A stretch of 64,000 bases of DNA from Echinometra lucunter (taxonomy: Eukaryota; Echinodermata; Echinoidea; Camarodonta; Echinometridae): NCBI GenBank assembly GCA_029962745.1, contig CM057162.1, forward strand, positions 23,250,104-23,314,103, given 5' to 3'. Each line of letters starts with the position of its first letter. The first letter of the stretch is position 1. Position numbers and translations under genes: made by a program. The notes under the pieces are model-generated. The model was not told the DNA's origin. It did no database searches and saw only the letters and a list, made by a program, of their open reading frames with translations. Below are positions 30,115 through 42,960 of this stretch, in pieces.

Positions 30115-31080
30115 AAGTGGGAGAAGATTTCCCTTGGAGTGAAGGGAGAGAGGAAGATATCAGATACCAGGCTAGGAAGGGGGGAAGGAAAGGGCGGGGC
30201 TAGGAAAAGGGGAGATAATGAGGTGGTAGGGAGGAGGTATGGGATGGGGTGAGGGTTAGGGGAGACTGAAAGATGTCAGATAACAGCTAGAAAGGGGGAA
30301 GGAAAGGGCGGGGGTTAGGAAAGGGGGGGGATGATGGGGTGGTAGGATGGAGGTACGGGGAGGGGTGAGGGTTAGAGGAGACTGGAAGATATCAGATACC
30401 AGCTAGGAAGGGGGAAGGAGAGGGTGAGGTTAAGAAAAGGGGAGATGATAGGGTGGCAGGGTTAGGAGAGGGGGAGATGATTGGGTGGTAGGGTGGTGGT
30501 AAGGGGTGGGGTGTTGGTTTATAGGGGTAAGGTAGTGGATATGATGGGGAATACAAAGTAAAGAAACATATAAGCAGAGGGAAATTGATCATGAGGAAGA
30601 AGAGCAAGGAATGGAGAATAGGGGGATGCCACCAGCTAGGATGGGTGGGGCAAGGGAGATGAGGGCAATAATGGGGCGGAGGGGTGCAATTGAGGAGTGG
30701 AGGTAAGGGGGTCAGGTGCGCATTAAGAGTAAGGTAGTGGGTAGGATTATGAAGTAAAATACAAGAGAAAGACAAATACAACCAAATCAAAATTCAAGAT
30801 GGATGGAAAGAAAGGAGAAAGGATATGAGAACATGGAGATTACAAACTAAACTAACAGCTAGGGAGGGAGCAGGAAAAGGTGGGTTAGGAAGAGAGAGAT
30901 GAAAGGATATGGGCTACAGGAGAAGGATAGTGCATGGGGTGGGGTAAGACTATGCATAAAATAGGATATAAAATGAGAAATCACAGAAGCAAAATAAGAG
31001 ATGAGAGAAGAGAGAGAGAGCGGAAAGAGGACGAAGGATGGAAAAGATATACATACGGAGGATGAAAAAGAAGAGTTAAA
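30115..31080. repeat. polypurine tract with about 118-base tandem units
   Basis: G/A-dominated for nearly 1 kb. Three units starting near 30150, 30268 and 30388 share AGATATCAGATACCAG, GGGGGAAGGAAAGGGCGGG, GAGATGATxGGGTGGTAGG and GGGGTGAGGGTTAG. Later units decay into plain GA/GT-rich DNA. Confidence 0.85.
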
Positions 31081-31319
31081 GAATTCTTGATAATAAAACT
31101 GCTTATCCAGCTGCAGAACCTCCATCATCATCATAACACAAAAGAGAGAAAAAAAAAACGTGCAAAATGCATGTTCACCCAACGCCTACAAGAAACGTGT
31201 GCAAAATATTGTCACCTTGAACATAGACAACATGCAGAAGCATCATCAAGGAGGGATGACCCCCCCCCCCCCCACCTTCCCACGTCCGCCCTCTTCCTCC
31301 CACCAACTCGTTGAAAATT

Positions 31320-32105
31320 TCATTGGCCTTGCTAATTTGAGGTTTTTATAAGCAGCTGGCAAATTTTTACAAATGATGATTTTTTTTTAAATCTTCTTCT
31401 TCTTTTTCTGTTTTTGTTTTAGTATCAGGTTTGTTTTTTGTGAGAAGGGATGCAACTTGTTGGCTAATTTTCAGCCATCTACTTTGCAATACTGGTCAGA
31501 CACCCCCTACCCACAAAAAAAATGAATAAATCAATCAAAATGATTAGAAATGGTCTGACATCTACCTGTACATATGCTTTCAAATCCTGCTCTACAGTAG
31601 TTTTTGTTTTTTAATGTTTTTATATCAAATTTTCAAAACATGAAAAATATAAGAAGGGTATTTTGTGAAAAGGTCAACAACTTTTCTTTTTTTTTTCACA
31701 GCAACTTTTTTGGACTAATCCCATAAACAACCATGGGGGAAACATGGGGACATTTCAAGACACACATCGTATCAGATGACACATTACCTACAAAATTGAT
31801 CAGCTTAATATCAATGTAGCAAAAGAGCAAGCTGAAAATTAGATTACTGGGGAAGGAGACTAACTGTCTCAGAAAATGACAGAAGAAATGAAACCTAATA
31901 TAAATGTGATTACCTGCATGAACAACTGGAAAAAAAAAACAACAAAATACCCCTCAGTAGGCCTATAGATTCAAATAGGTTTTCATTTATCGAATGATGA
32001 TTGGATAAATACTAAGGAAGGGCAAAAGTATATTTGATGTTTTGTGGAAAGGTAAGATATAGGGTAGGGTAGAGAAAAAAAGAATAAACACTAATGGAGA
32101 TGGTA
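31320..32105. other. AT-rich stretch, nothing assigned
   Basis: Poly-T and poly-A runs and low complexity only. Confidence 0.5.
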
Positions 32106-32600
32106 TTAAAGGCATTGGTTAACATTGTTATGATTTTTAAAAATCTTGTTTTGTTACTTGAAAATGGGATAAACATAAGAGTTATAGTGTAAAAATACCA
32201 GTCTGAAAGTTTCAAAGTATAATATCCACAGGAAGTATTTTTAAATATCAAAAATGTGAACCAATATTTGAAAAATATACGAGGGTCGGTTGCACAGAAT
32301 AGACATAAGGAGTGCGCATGCGCATATGACTCACCTTACCGTACTGTGTGTATTGGTGAATCACGCGGCGGGAGGCGCATAACGGCATTTTCAAATTCAA
32401 GCAAAGTGGTCCTCCTAGTGATTGTCTCGTGAGACGAAGGATAATAAAATCGCCGTTTGCGTCTAACTTACACTTTTCCATTCCAAATTATGGTTGGTTT
32501 CAGGGTTTTTGAGTACAAATACAAGTACTCATACACATGTTTCATCTTAGTTTGAGAATTTTTTAAATCAGCTACTCACAAAGTTAGTCAATGCCTTTAA
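32106..32600 (-). mobile_element. MITE family A, copy 2 (inverted)
   Basis: Reverse-oriented copy of 491-985 with TTAAAGGCATTGG and CAATGCCTTTAA ends. The small frame (here MEKCKLDANGDFIILRLTRQ onward, 77 codons) is intact. Confidence 0.92.
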
Positions 32601-32656
32601 GGGATGCAAAAAAGTTAGAAGAATATGAATAACTGATACAATAACAGATCATAATA

Positions 32657-33160
32657 CCTGTTCATATTACCCAATAAAGCAATATTACCGATGCGCATCT
32701 GTAAGCGATTTACTGTGGACAATGTTCATATTATAGGCAAAATATGGTAATATTACTGTAATACTGCGGTATTCTCCCTTTCACCCCAGTTCATATTTGC
32801 ATCCACAATATCATAGCATTCTATTCTATCAGCAAGTCCCACATTGCATCCTGGTTACCCAGCATACAATACGCATTCGGCTAAGGGTCAAACCCATCAA
32901 GACGCCACGCTCCATCGCACAAGCCATAAATGTTACGCCTATTTTGTGGATGCTGTTCATACACACCAGGCATCCACAATATTACGGTAATGTTACATGG
33001 TCTCAAAGCATAAAATAGGCGTCAAATAGTCGAAAAGTAAGCGCACAACGGAGGAAGCAAAATATTGTAATATTCGGTGGGAGCCATTCATACAACCAGC
33101 AATCAAAAGCACAGGCGTGACATTTGCGCCTTACAGATAGGTGGGTAGTATGAATGAGGC
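32657..33160. mobile_element. probable MITE, about 500 bp
   Basis: Imperfect inverted ends CCTGTTCATATTACCCA and GGTGGGTAGTATGAATGAGG, with internal GTAATATTACxGTAATA and GTTCATAC...GxATGAA pairs. Confidence 0.55.
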
Positions 33161-33244
33161 TATAGAAAAGGGAAGATAGAAGACAATAAAGGAAGACATA
33201 TAGATGACTGAAATTGAAGAAAAGGTGAAAAAAAAAATAGTGAA

Positions 33245-33345
33245 GATGTAGGGAATTTTTTGCTGTTTTTACGAACCGGCGATTCAGTGCACAGTGCACA
33301 GAAACATGAACTTGAGGAAAACGCAATTACAGATTTGTGAAGAAA
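33245..33345. repeat. dispersed repeat shared with 41910-42010
   Basis: Shares ACGAACCGGxGATTCxGTGCA CA, CAGAAACxTG and GAGGAAAACxCA with 41930-41985. Part of an unidentified family whose other copy adjoins the telomere-like tract. Confidence 0.55.
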
Positions 33346-33349
33346 AGGA

Positions 33350-34270
33350 GACGTGAGAATCAATCTTGTCTGATCTAAACACAGAGAGAGTAGTAGTAAG
33401 TAATATCCAGCACTTTGAGATGAGCATATCCTTCCATTGATAATTCATGCAAGGGAAGTCATATGAAACTTTCACCAAGCTTTCCTAATTCTTTAAACAG
33501 ATCAGTGAAATGAAATGATGGAAAATGAGAAAATAAAAGAGAGGAAGAAATAACAAAGGATTTTAACACAAATGAATTCCATCAAGATTTATCTAGTCTT
33601 TAATCACGGCAGCCTGCTACCTTACTCTTTCTCTTTTCCTCTGCTGCCCTCAGAATGCAAAGAATAAGTCTGTGATTGTTAGACTAGTCATATCCACTGG
33701 TATACATGTTTATTCACAGCCTTAAGTTTTTTTCCACAAAATATTTGGAGGATGTTTCGAGGCTATCAATAAAGTAAAATAACAACATGCTTAGGAGTGA
33801 GTAGAGGAACATACAATACGCTACCTGCTGGTCGACTGGTCGACTGGTCTTGAAATCATTTTGGACATTTCAAGGAGAGCTGAAAAGAGTATTATTCTAG
33901 TCACCATCTTTCCTGCATTTACAACATATTTTGAAACTGAAGTCAAACCAGTAAATGATTCGGTTAAACAGCAAAATCCCTTTACAACTGCTATGTATGT
34001 AAATGTAGTCTACAGCTTGGATAATTCAGACCCTGATTTATGTGTAATGACCAAGGAGTTGCTAGTAACTCCTTAGTAATGACCGAACAAGATGCCAATC
34101 GGCATTTGACCCTCTAACCACCCAGCAGGCCAGAAAGGCTGGCAAACTGGGTTGTTACATGTATGTTTATATCCAGGGTTCAAGCAAAAAACGCCACCAC
34201 TGCCTTGGCTCAAGTCCAAGCTCAATTTATCTGCTTACCATCAGGCTAGCCTGTCTGTCAGGGTGCATTC
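33350..34270. other. unassigned stretch
   Basis: No coding or repeat structure with clear limits; contains a small direct repeat GGTCGACTGGTCGACTGGTC at 33830-33848. Confidence 0.4.
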
Positions 34271-34275
34271 CTACT

Positions 34276-35150
34276 AGCCCTAACAAACATTTCCTTAGCT
34301 ACATGTGCATTAGTGAAATACTGAAGAAACACACTTGAGCCTGAGTCCCACCAGCCCGAACAAACTAGAGCTTGAGGGCCTGGTAGCTTAAACTTAAACA
34401 TGAGCCTGTCCCAACTAGCCTTAAACAAACTGCAACTTGATCTCCACTAGCCCCAACAAACTTCACCTTGAACATAACTAGACCAAACAAACTTGAGTTT
34501 GAGCCCCACGAACCTAAACAAACTTTAGTTTGATCCCACTGGCCCAATCAAACATCAGTTTAATTCCCACTAGCCCAAACAAACTTCGCCTTGAACATAA
34601 CTAGACCAAACAAACTTGAGTTTTAGCCCCGTAGCCCAAACCAACTTAAGCTTGAGCTCCACTAGCCCAAACAAACTGTAGCTTGAGCCCCACTAACCCA
34701 AACAAACTGCAGCTTGAGCCCCACTAGCCCAAACAAACTGTAGCCTGAGTCCCACTAGCCCAAACAAACTGCAGCTTGAGCCCCACTAGCCCAAACAAAC
34801 TGTAGCTTGAGCCCCACTAGCCCAAACAAACTGCAGCTTGAGCCCCACTAGCCCAAACAAACTGTAGCTTGAGCCCCACTAGCCCAAACAAACTGTAGCT
34901 TGAGCCCCACTAGCCCAAACAAACTGCAGCTTGAGCCCCACTAGCCCAAACAAACTGTAGCTTGAGCTCCACTAGCCCAAACAAACTGTAGCTTGAGCCC
35001 CACTAGCCCAAACAAACTGCAGCTTGAGCCCCACTAGCCCAAACAAACTGTAGCCTGAGTCCCACTAGCCCAAACAAACTGTAGCCGTGTCCCACTAGCC
35101 CAGACAAACTGTAGCCGAGTCCCACTAGCCCAAACTTGAAATGAACCTCA
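34276..35150. repeat. 31-bp minisatellite
   Basis: About 27 units of a 31-base repeat (TAGCCCAAACAAACTGTAGC TTGAGCCCCAC). Central units are near-identical and differ mainly at TGTAG versus TGCAG, while edge units are degenerate, the usual pattern of unequal exchange. Confidence 0.97.
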
Positions 35151-35179
35151 TGAGCCCAAAACAGACTTGTGATTGAGTC

Positions 35180-35927
35180 CCACTGGCTCTTTCATTGACT
35201 TTAAAGCAGGCCACTACAATGGAGCCATAGTTAGTTCAGGATGATAGCCTTATCTCGGGCTAATAAAAACAGGCATTTCCACCCCGTCCCTCTTGCAACC
35301 CCCAGGGCGGGGGTCAAGCTTAAAATCCAGGGTCTGCGCTTCAAGGTGAATAAATGGGTGGTGGATTAGTGCCAAGATTTTCCGAATTGAAGCCAGCGTG
35401 TATGATTCTTCATGCCAAACTCAGATTCCTGGAAAAAAGTCTCTAATTTCTTGGCAACAAAATGAATTATGCATGCAAACATTATTATTATTCAAGGGGC
35501 ATGCGGTGAGTTCCTTCACTGTGACGATGCATCATACACTTACGGATGATTGAATAAATGATTAATTCAAACCTGTAAACTTCGTTTGACAACTCTTCCC
35601 ACAGATAGAACTCGAAACATGAAATTGTAAAACTTGCAGTTTTGTGCTGTACCCCTGAAAAATAACTTGTGTACATAATCATACTGATAGATTTTTATCA
35701 AATTCTAATGAGTGAATGATGGCAAATCAAAAGTTTTTTGACTGTGACTTTTAAGGATATGCATACATGTACTTCTGGTTTTTTTCTTTCCTCCCCCTAA
35801 TTTACCTCCCATAACTTCTCCCCCTTATGATTTCACTCTATGTCTTTCACTTTGTCTTTTTTTCAATCCTCTCTCTCTCTTTCCATCTATCTCTTCCCCT
35901 GTCTCTATATCTCCCCCCCTCTCTCCC

Positions 35928-35958
<31 letters not shown>

Positions 35959-37660
35959 CCCCTTTTCTCCCTCTTTCTCCTACAGTATTTCATTTCTTCC
36001 AGCAAAGTTAGTAGAAATCAGGGTTGTGGGTCAATAACAAACTCATTGAATCAACTCACTCAATTGATCACTAAACATGGCGCGGCGCGATTGACAGACA
36101 ATAGTTCCGGGTGCGAACTTGCCACCCTCATTCAAAGGTTCATACATCGGGCCCCCAGGGAAAATTTTCCATTGGGACTCAAAAACTAACTTTCAGAAGA
36201 CTTTTTCCCAGTGCAAAGGGGATTCTAGTGACTTTTGGTATCCTATTACTAAACCCTCCCCCCCCCCTCTTCCTTCCATGTCATCGGGGCTCCCAATCCC
36301 CAATTCTGTGCAATGACATCACACTATCACCTTTGATAGCATGCCTTCTTCACATGAATCCAAAATATACAGAGGTCTGTTCACACCCGGTAAACACAGG
36401 AAATCTCACATGTCAATATGTACAAATATCAAAGAATTCAATTCAGACCCCCTGAAGTTGGTAGCACCCTGAAAAACTGAATGTAAGTGACAAACTAAAA
36501 TTTACTGCAAGTTTCTGGAGTTACAACTACCAGTAAATTCTTGCAAAAAGGGGGGGGGGAATAGTAATCACCACTTGCTAAGAGTAAGAAGAATTTTCTT
36601 ACAAATTCTCACAAAGGATCAACACTTTTCAGGCCCTAAGAAGACAATATCAATTATAATTTAACCCACTGACTACTTAATTCTCTAAATGGTGCGGCTC
36701 CATTCAGAAATTCTTTGGTTCACACCTAAAAGTAGCTCTAAAATAGTGTATACTGTTTTGAGCCATGCCATTCAGTAATTCAAAGTTTTACGACTTAGTG
36801 CGGACCCTGGTCCGCACCAGGGATTTCTTGAAAGGGGTATCAGTAACATTTTGCTGGTCTAAATATTTCCCAACCCCATCCCTTTCCTACCCTCCTACAG
36901 CCATGACCTCTGACCTACATGTAGATCCATTCCACACATTTGCTTCCTAAAGCCATTCAAAAAAAAAAGTGTGCTGCAGAAAATAAATTGTCCTTATTGT
37001 GCTTAAACGGCTTTAAATGCAAATGAATCAATGTGTTTTGAAATCATTCTCATACAGGCATATCTGATAACAGAAATTCCCTTGGCTGGTAGCCAACCAA
37101 CAAGCACAACACTAGCCAGCCAGGCATCAATTCTCATAGAGCTTGCTACTACCTAATTAAATGGGTCAGACATATTGTTTGTTGTCAAGTGAAGATGTAC
37201 AGCTCTATGAAAGGCAGCCAGACATGGGAAAAGCAAAACATATCTGATCTTTTCTCTGTCCACGTACATGCAATTCCTGATACTTTGGTGCTCTTCGTTC
37301 ACCAGTTCTTGGAGGGCGTTATGCTCCATTTATTCATAGGCCATCATGTCCATTAAAGAGAAGCTTTTGAGTTTTTAGAGAGATGAAAAATGGCTCTGTG
37401 AGCTTTCTAATTACTTTTACATCAATCTATAAAAATATGATAATAGAAATATCCTTTCAAAAAGCTTGCTCTTCAAATGCCTCATAAATGGAAATACGGC
37501 ATGAAAGAGCACTTGGTCCGAACACTTGTGTGTAGTTCAATATACCCATTCCTGTGTAAAGTTGATCGAGCTTATTTCTTGTCATTTTGACAAATTCTAA
37601 ATTTTTCATAACTATTGCAAGAACATTACCAGATGGCCTTATATTTTAAGAATCATAGCC
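35180..37660. other. unassigned stretch with one polypyrimidine block
   Basis: A CT-rich block lies at 35785-35990. Poly-C and poly-G runs occur at 36259-36267 and 36551-36560. No exon was recognised. Confidence 0.45.
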
Positions 37661-38150
37661 CGGAGCAATTGTCTTCGGATCATATGTTGGATCACCCAAT
37701 CATTACTTCGAATAAAACCTGAAGCAAATATTACCAGAGCAAATCCACACCAAATGTTCTAGCGACAACTGCTTTGCGTTAATTTCATAAACTAACCGAA
37801 ATACTGAACTTTGTCCGCAGATCAAACACTAAGGATAACCCTAACCCTGACCTAAAACCCGAATGAGACCCTGACCTTAACCGTGTATCTCTGACAAAAA
37901 AAAAGAGCAGAAGCAATTGTCGCTGGAGCAAATGTCGCTGGAGCAATTGTCACAGGAGCAAATGTCACCGGAGGAAATGTCGCCGGAGCAAATGTCGCTG
38001 GAGCAAATGTCGCTGGAGCAAGTGTCGCAGGAGTAAATGTCGCTGGAGCAATTGTCGGAGGAGCAAATGTCGCCAGAGCAATTGTCGCAGAAGCAAATTT
38101 TGCCAGAGCAAATGTCACAGGAGCAATTGTCACAGAAGCATATGTCGGGT
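37660..38150. repeat. 15-bp minisatellite with CCCTAA-like flank
   Basis: Sixteen units of AGCAAATGTCGCTGG type run from 37906 to 38147, many with the palindrome CAATTG. Just upstream lies GATAACCCTAACCCTGACC (37833-37852) and a lead CTAGCGACAACTGCTTTGCG TT. An outlying unit (GGAGCAATTGTCTTCGGATC) sits at 37673. The minus-strand frame over it (APATF-type repeats) is an artefact. Confidence 0.9.
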
Positions 38151-38325
38151 CACCTACCGAAGTCTGTGTCCGATAATGTCACAAATGAAACAAAGCATTA
38201 AAGTTACCTTCAAACATAATGATATCAAAGCTAATGAATATTCTTATAAGTGCTCAATGAGCTTTACATTTATACCCTGCTCTGCTACGCTACCAATTTC
38301 GATGCATTCAAGAAATTCCTTCCTA

Positions 38326-38480
38326 CCGGTACCCATTTAAACCTTGGTGGAGAGTGGCAAATGCAGATCAACGTCCCGCCAAAAAAAACACAGGTCGGAG
38401 TTTGAACCCAGGACCTTCCCATCTCCAGTTCGCATAATTTTTCATGCAAGCCTAGCCAATGGGACGTGTAAAGCCTCTGG
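38326..38480 (-). mobile_element. SINE fragment
   Basis: Shares GGTACCCATTTAAACCTTGG, GTGGCAAATG and TTTGAACCCAGGACC with the SINE at 25733-25910 and with 17941-18060. Confidence 0.55.
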
Positions 38481-38569
38481 CCGAAATGTTGAAAACATGT
38501 CTGAGAAGTAAGACTATGAATGAATGGCGGGTATAAATTTCTTAGAGCACTCTCTGCTGCGTCAACTTT

Positions 38570-38645
38570 ACGTAGCGCAGTGGTTAAGGCAATTGGTAGA
38601 ACTTTGTCTCTGCGAGTTATGGGTTCGAATCCTCATGCTGATATT
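38570..38645 (+). repeat. tRNA-like sequence (SINE head, not a functional tRNA)
   Basis: GTAGCGCAGTGGTTAAGGC resembles an A box and GGGTTCGAATCC a B box at the expected spacing, but the T stem and acceptor stem do not pair. Confidence 0.5.
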
Positions 38646-39359
38646 TTTTGCCGTAATAAAATTGGTAGCAATTGGATTTATTTCATTGATAAAATACTTC
38701 ACAGATATTCTCTGATACTAATAAAAACATAGGCTTGCATGAAAAAAAAAAGACAGCTTGAGTTTCAGCCACTCTCTTTTATTTTTAAAAATCACCTCTC
38801 ATGCAAATGAAAGAACAATACTTGGACATCCCTGGTTGAAAGTACTGTCACTTGACCTGGATGTAACGTCATTTGTGTATGCGGTGGGGAGGAAGTCGGA
38901 TATCTGGGAAAACATTCCCATTTTGAAAACTGAAACACCGGTCCAACTCTGGCAAACCTTGGCATATAAGGGTCTAAACTTTGCTCAACAGGATACATTA
39001 CAAACTTCTTCAAACAAAAAATTGTTGCTTTAACTTGTTTTCACTACTGGATTGCAGTCATACATTGTATTCTACCTTGAAAAAAAAAGGAAACAAAACA
39101 AAAAATACAGACTATTTAAAGATAATTGACATCTCCATCAAAATGACCTGTTGACTGAGAATCAATCAAATTTTGAAAGATTTATTCACTTCTAACCTAA
39201 TTAAAGTCTACTTTTAAAGAATATTTAATGGTATAATAATAGTTCATTTTGTTCTATTCATTATTTCTTTTTCAAGTTCTTCCTCCTTCCATTCATATCA
39301 ATCAATTATTATCAATGAAAAACTAAACTGATAGTACAATATACTTCAGACACAAAGCA

Positions 39360-39693
39360 TTGAAGGGAACTGGTAACGAACATTGTTTCTGGTCTAAAAT
39401 GTTAGGGGCCTTCATTAGCCGTAATGTCATTGGTTATGAAAACAATGATGATTTAAAAGCAAAAAATTTACAATATCTATATCAGACATGTTTTTCGTCA
39501 TTAATTTTTGTGCCAAAATTGCTTCAAAACGGCAATAGTTTTCTCCATTTTTGGCATGGTAAATCATATCCATTTCGATTCATACTTTCACACATCGATA
39601 ATCATATATTCAACATTAATCTTATGCATAAATTAATTAGATACTAGTAATAACTCTTTTAAACATTACTCAAAGATACCAGTTCCCTTTCAA
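39360..39693. mobile_element. MITE, about 334 bp
   Basis: TTGAAGGGAACTGGTA and TACCAGTTCCCTTTCAA are inverted terminal repeats. A 95-codon plus frame across the element has no recognisable motif. Confidence 0.8.
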
Positions 39694-41340
39694 CTTCCGG
39701 CCTTTTTCTCCATTTTTTTTCTACAACTAATTTCATCCCCTCCTTTATCAGATAGTCTGAATTCAATCGTACAGAAAAGAACCACCTTCAAGTTTTGTTT
39801 TTTTTTATCAAACTCACAACTCTAAACTTACCACTTGCAATCCGTTATCCCATCCCTTCTATAAACATAAAAACAAATTAATTCAAACTACAAATCATTT
39901 ATCAAGCTTCCTTCATGTGTCAGCGCACCCCCCCCCCTTCATTTTCCCTTTTTCTAAATTTCTGACTTACATCTGTCTGAAAGACAAGAAAGAAAAAAAA
40001 GCAATGACCGTTTTCTTTTTCAAAGTCTATATCCCATCCTGCCTCGCTTATCTCTCTTCCGAATTCCTGAGATTCCATAAAAAAACTTAACTAAGAATAC
40101 AAAAATCCATATTTTTTTTAACTTTGTCTTCCTCTCCCCTGCTCTCCCCCCCCCCCAAAAAAAAATTTAAATGCCTCACATTCCTCCCTTTATAAATTTC
40201 TGACTCACACCAACAGTGTAGAAAAAATTCTCTTTCTTTTCTGTGCCTACTCCCTCCCCCTTTCACTCTCTTCTGCTTTCTAAATTTCTGCCTTATATTC
40301 AATCACTCGAGCTGATGAGAGCTGCAAATTGATCAAAAAATAAAACAGACAAAAGTAATTTGATTCTACTTTAAGTCGGTTGCTTGGACATATTCTACCT
40401 CGGAACATAAATGTCACTTTATGTTCCAAGCGCAAGGATAACTTTGATTTTCAGCTCATTCATTTCTTGACTCTCTCCATCAAAGAATACTTCGACCAAG
40501 AGGAAGAGGATGGAGACAACATCATAACCAATGGCCAAGTTCAGGCTGCGGCCAAGTTCCACAGAATAAAGTTCTGGAACACTAATATCGTGATGACTAA
40601 AAGTTCTTGCAAACATAGCAATAATTCAATAACTAATCCAAGCTACATATACAGGAGATGACTTAAAAGACATACAGTACTGAAAGCATGAATCTGTTTA
40701 ACAATAGGTGTGACAATATGTTTGTTTTCAATTATTCCGTATGGATAAGTTTCTAAAGCATTAATATGAACGAAAGCATCTTTCTGAGGGCTACCCTCTG
40801 ATATCAAACTGTTGCACTCAGAGGTTTCAGTTAGTGCAATTCACTGGCACAATTTTTATTCACAGCAACTCTTTCCTTCTTCACTGTCATTCTGAAATTG
40901 TCCCCTACACACCAAATGTGGGGGTTTTTTCATGGATGTAAATCATTATTCCAAACAAAGTTTATCTTTCCAAAAGGACACTCTTTCCAAAAGAAGACTG
41001 AACAAGAATAAATTTTTTCAAGACTTCAGATACCGTAACTTTTCCAAGAGTACATTGTTCCTGAAGACAACCAATGAATGAGAGCATTTGTTTTTCCAAA
41101 TATTTGTTAAGAAATTCATGGTACCAGAATATAATAATTTCAGAAAAGAATCATTCAAGACAATACATATAGTTCCAGTACATAACTGCTTCGGTAGTGT
41201 ATGTTCTAGAAAATAAAGTTCCCAAAAAAGAGAATCTACATTTGTGAAAATACCCATTAAGGAGAAGTTAATTTTCCAGAAGTCAAAGTTCCAGAAGTTA
41301 AAGTTCCAGAAGACAGAGAATCTGTTATGTGAACACATCC
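39694..41340. other. AT-rich stretch with unassigned frame and TTCCAGAAG repeats
   Basis: A plus-strand frame 40380-40661 contains LSIKEYFDQEEEDGDNIITN then GQVQAAAKFHRIKFWN; its codon use looks more coding-like than its surroundings and it follows TTTTCAG, but no family is recognised. At 40960-41310 short TTCCxxAAG words recur. Confidence 0.3.
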
Positions 41341-41699
41341 ATTAAGAAGAAGAGTAGGTTGAACTTAGTTCTATGTGGCAACCTTCACCAATGTAGGCAT
41401 ACTTATATGAATAATTCCACAAGAAAATAAGTCTGTCATTTTTCAAAAGGTTACTCTAAATTCCATTAAGGCTCCAAACCGACGGCATTTTCCTCTGCCT
41501 GGTCATCCCTCGGCCAGCGAGAGGGATAGGCAGGCTTCTCAAATTAAGGATTGGTAGGATAAACGGAGGAAAAAGAGAAGGAAAGGGTATATTCTGAGAA
41601 ATGACTAAGATTTTTTTTGCATGTTACAGTATGAGCAAGTCCAAGTTAATTTGTCCAATACATCACCAATGAAATCTAAGATTTTAGCACATCTGATAA

Positions 41700-42010
41700 G
41701 TGATGATGGGGTGACACAGCATACACTCTAGTGACAATTGCTCTGCGCTTCATTTCGTCAAGAATAGGATTTTAATAGGAGTTTAGGTCAGGCTTAGGGT
41801 TAAAATTAGGGTTAGGGTTAGGGTTAGGGTTAGGGGTAGGGGTAGGCTTAGGGGTAGGGGTAGGCTTAGGCTTAGGCTTAGGCTTAGGGCTCAGATTAGG
41901 GTTAAATAGCAATTCGTCGTCGGTTTTATGAACTGGTGAATCTGTGCACACCGCGCAGAAACGTGGATTGGAGGAAAACACATTTATAGATTTAGGTGTT
42001 CTGAAATTAC
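41700..42010. repeat. interstitial telomere-like tract in a dispersed repeat
   Basis: (TTAGGG)n and variants GGGGTA/GGCTTA run from 41797 to 41905. The lead-in CTCTAGTGACAATTGCTCTG CGCTTCATTTCG matches 37757-37790, and the tail matches 33245-33345, so the tract is part of a dispersed element rather than a chromosome end. Confidence 0.85.
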
Positions 42011-42240
42011 AGAATGTGATTTCTTTGCATAATTTAATGTCAATAATAATAATAAATGCCAATAATACAGAATAAGGAAGCACTTGCCATTCAAACACAA
42101 TCCGACGGTTCGTAAAAACGTCCTTTCAAACGCGCATTTCTGCACACATGAGCGCATTAGTAAGTTCATAAAAAACGGTGACGAATTGATCCAGAGTTAA
42201 AGTTCAGCATTCAGTTAGTGCATCAACTTGATGCAGAGCA

Positions 42241-42284
42241 GTCGTTGCCGCAGCATGTATTAGTCGTCGCCGCAGCATGTATTA
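42241..42284. repeat. 22-base tandem duplication
   Basis: GTCGTTGCCGCAGCATGTAT TA is followed at once by a copy with a single change. Confidence 0.9.
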
Positions 42285-42960
42285 GATTTGCAAACCCTGC
42301 TAGAGCTTAGACGCTACAAATTATTAAGTAATATAATACTTTCCATGTTAATTTTACATTCCCAGCATCATAATGCTTGATAACTCATGAGACATCAAAT
42401 GACCAAGTACCTTGGAATTGTATTGATAGTAATCTTACTCCCTGTTCAGACATAAAAAGTTTATACTGAACCTAGATTTTAAAAAAAAACGTCTTATAAA
42501 ATTGTCATGGTATAGCCTACGAATCGTTCAGACACGCATTTTGACCTCTCAGAAGAAACATCGTATCATAGATGTGCAGTTTTCTACTGCGCATGTTGTA
42601 ATGGAAAGGTCACGTCTCTTTTGACCACGCTCATATTAAGCCCCGCTCAGTTATACCGTTCTATGGTCGCCATACATCAGACACACACAGATCGTGATTC
42701 TTTATCAAGTTCTAGTTTCAAACGATGCTTAGACCCTAGTTTCATTATAGAACGTTTCTTTATTATGTTGTTTCGTTAGTCAGCAAACAAATTTTTTGTG
42801 TCTGGACACAGGTCTCCTGGAACTGACATGGTTCTTGTACGGACCTTACAGGAAAGAGATTATTTGGGAATGAAGAGGTTAAGAATACTGCAGAGAGCAG
42901 CTGATCGGTTTCAGTTTTTTTCCTGGACAAAGGAAAATCCTGAAAAATAGAAATATAAAA

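Noticed and set aside
34276..35150. CRISPR-like array
   Set aside because: Units are contiguous 31-mers without unique spacers, in animal DNA; a minisatellite.
37852..38133. 93-codon minus frame with APATF repeats, like a pentapeptide-type protein
   Set aside because: Produced by the 15-base minisatellite; period divisible by three keeps it open.
38570..38645. tRNA gene
   Set aside because: A- and B-box-like words are present but T and acceptor stems fail to pair; treated as SINE-derived.
41797..41905. Chromosome end
   Set aside because: Telomere-like repeats are short, degenerate and flanked on both sides by dispersed-repeat sequence found elsewhere in the window.
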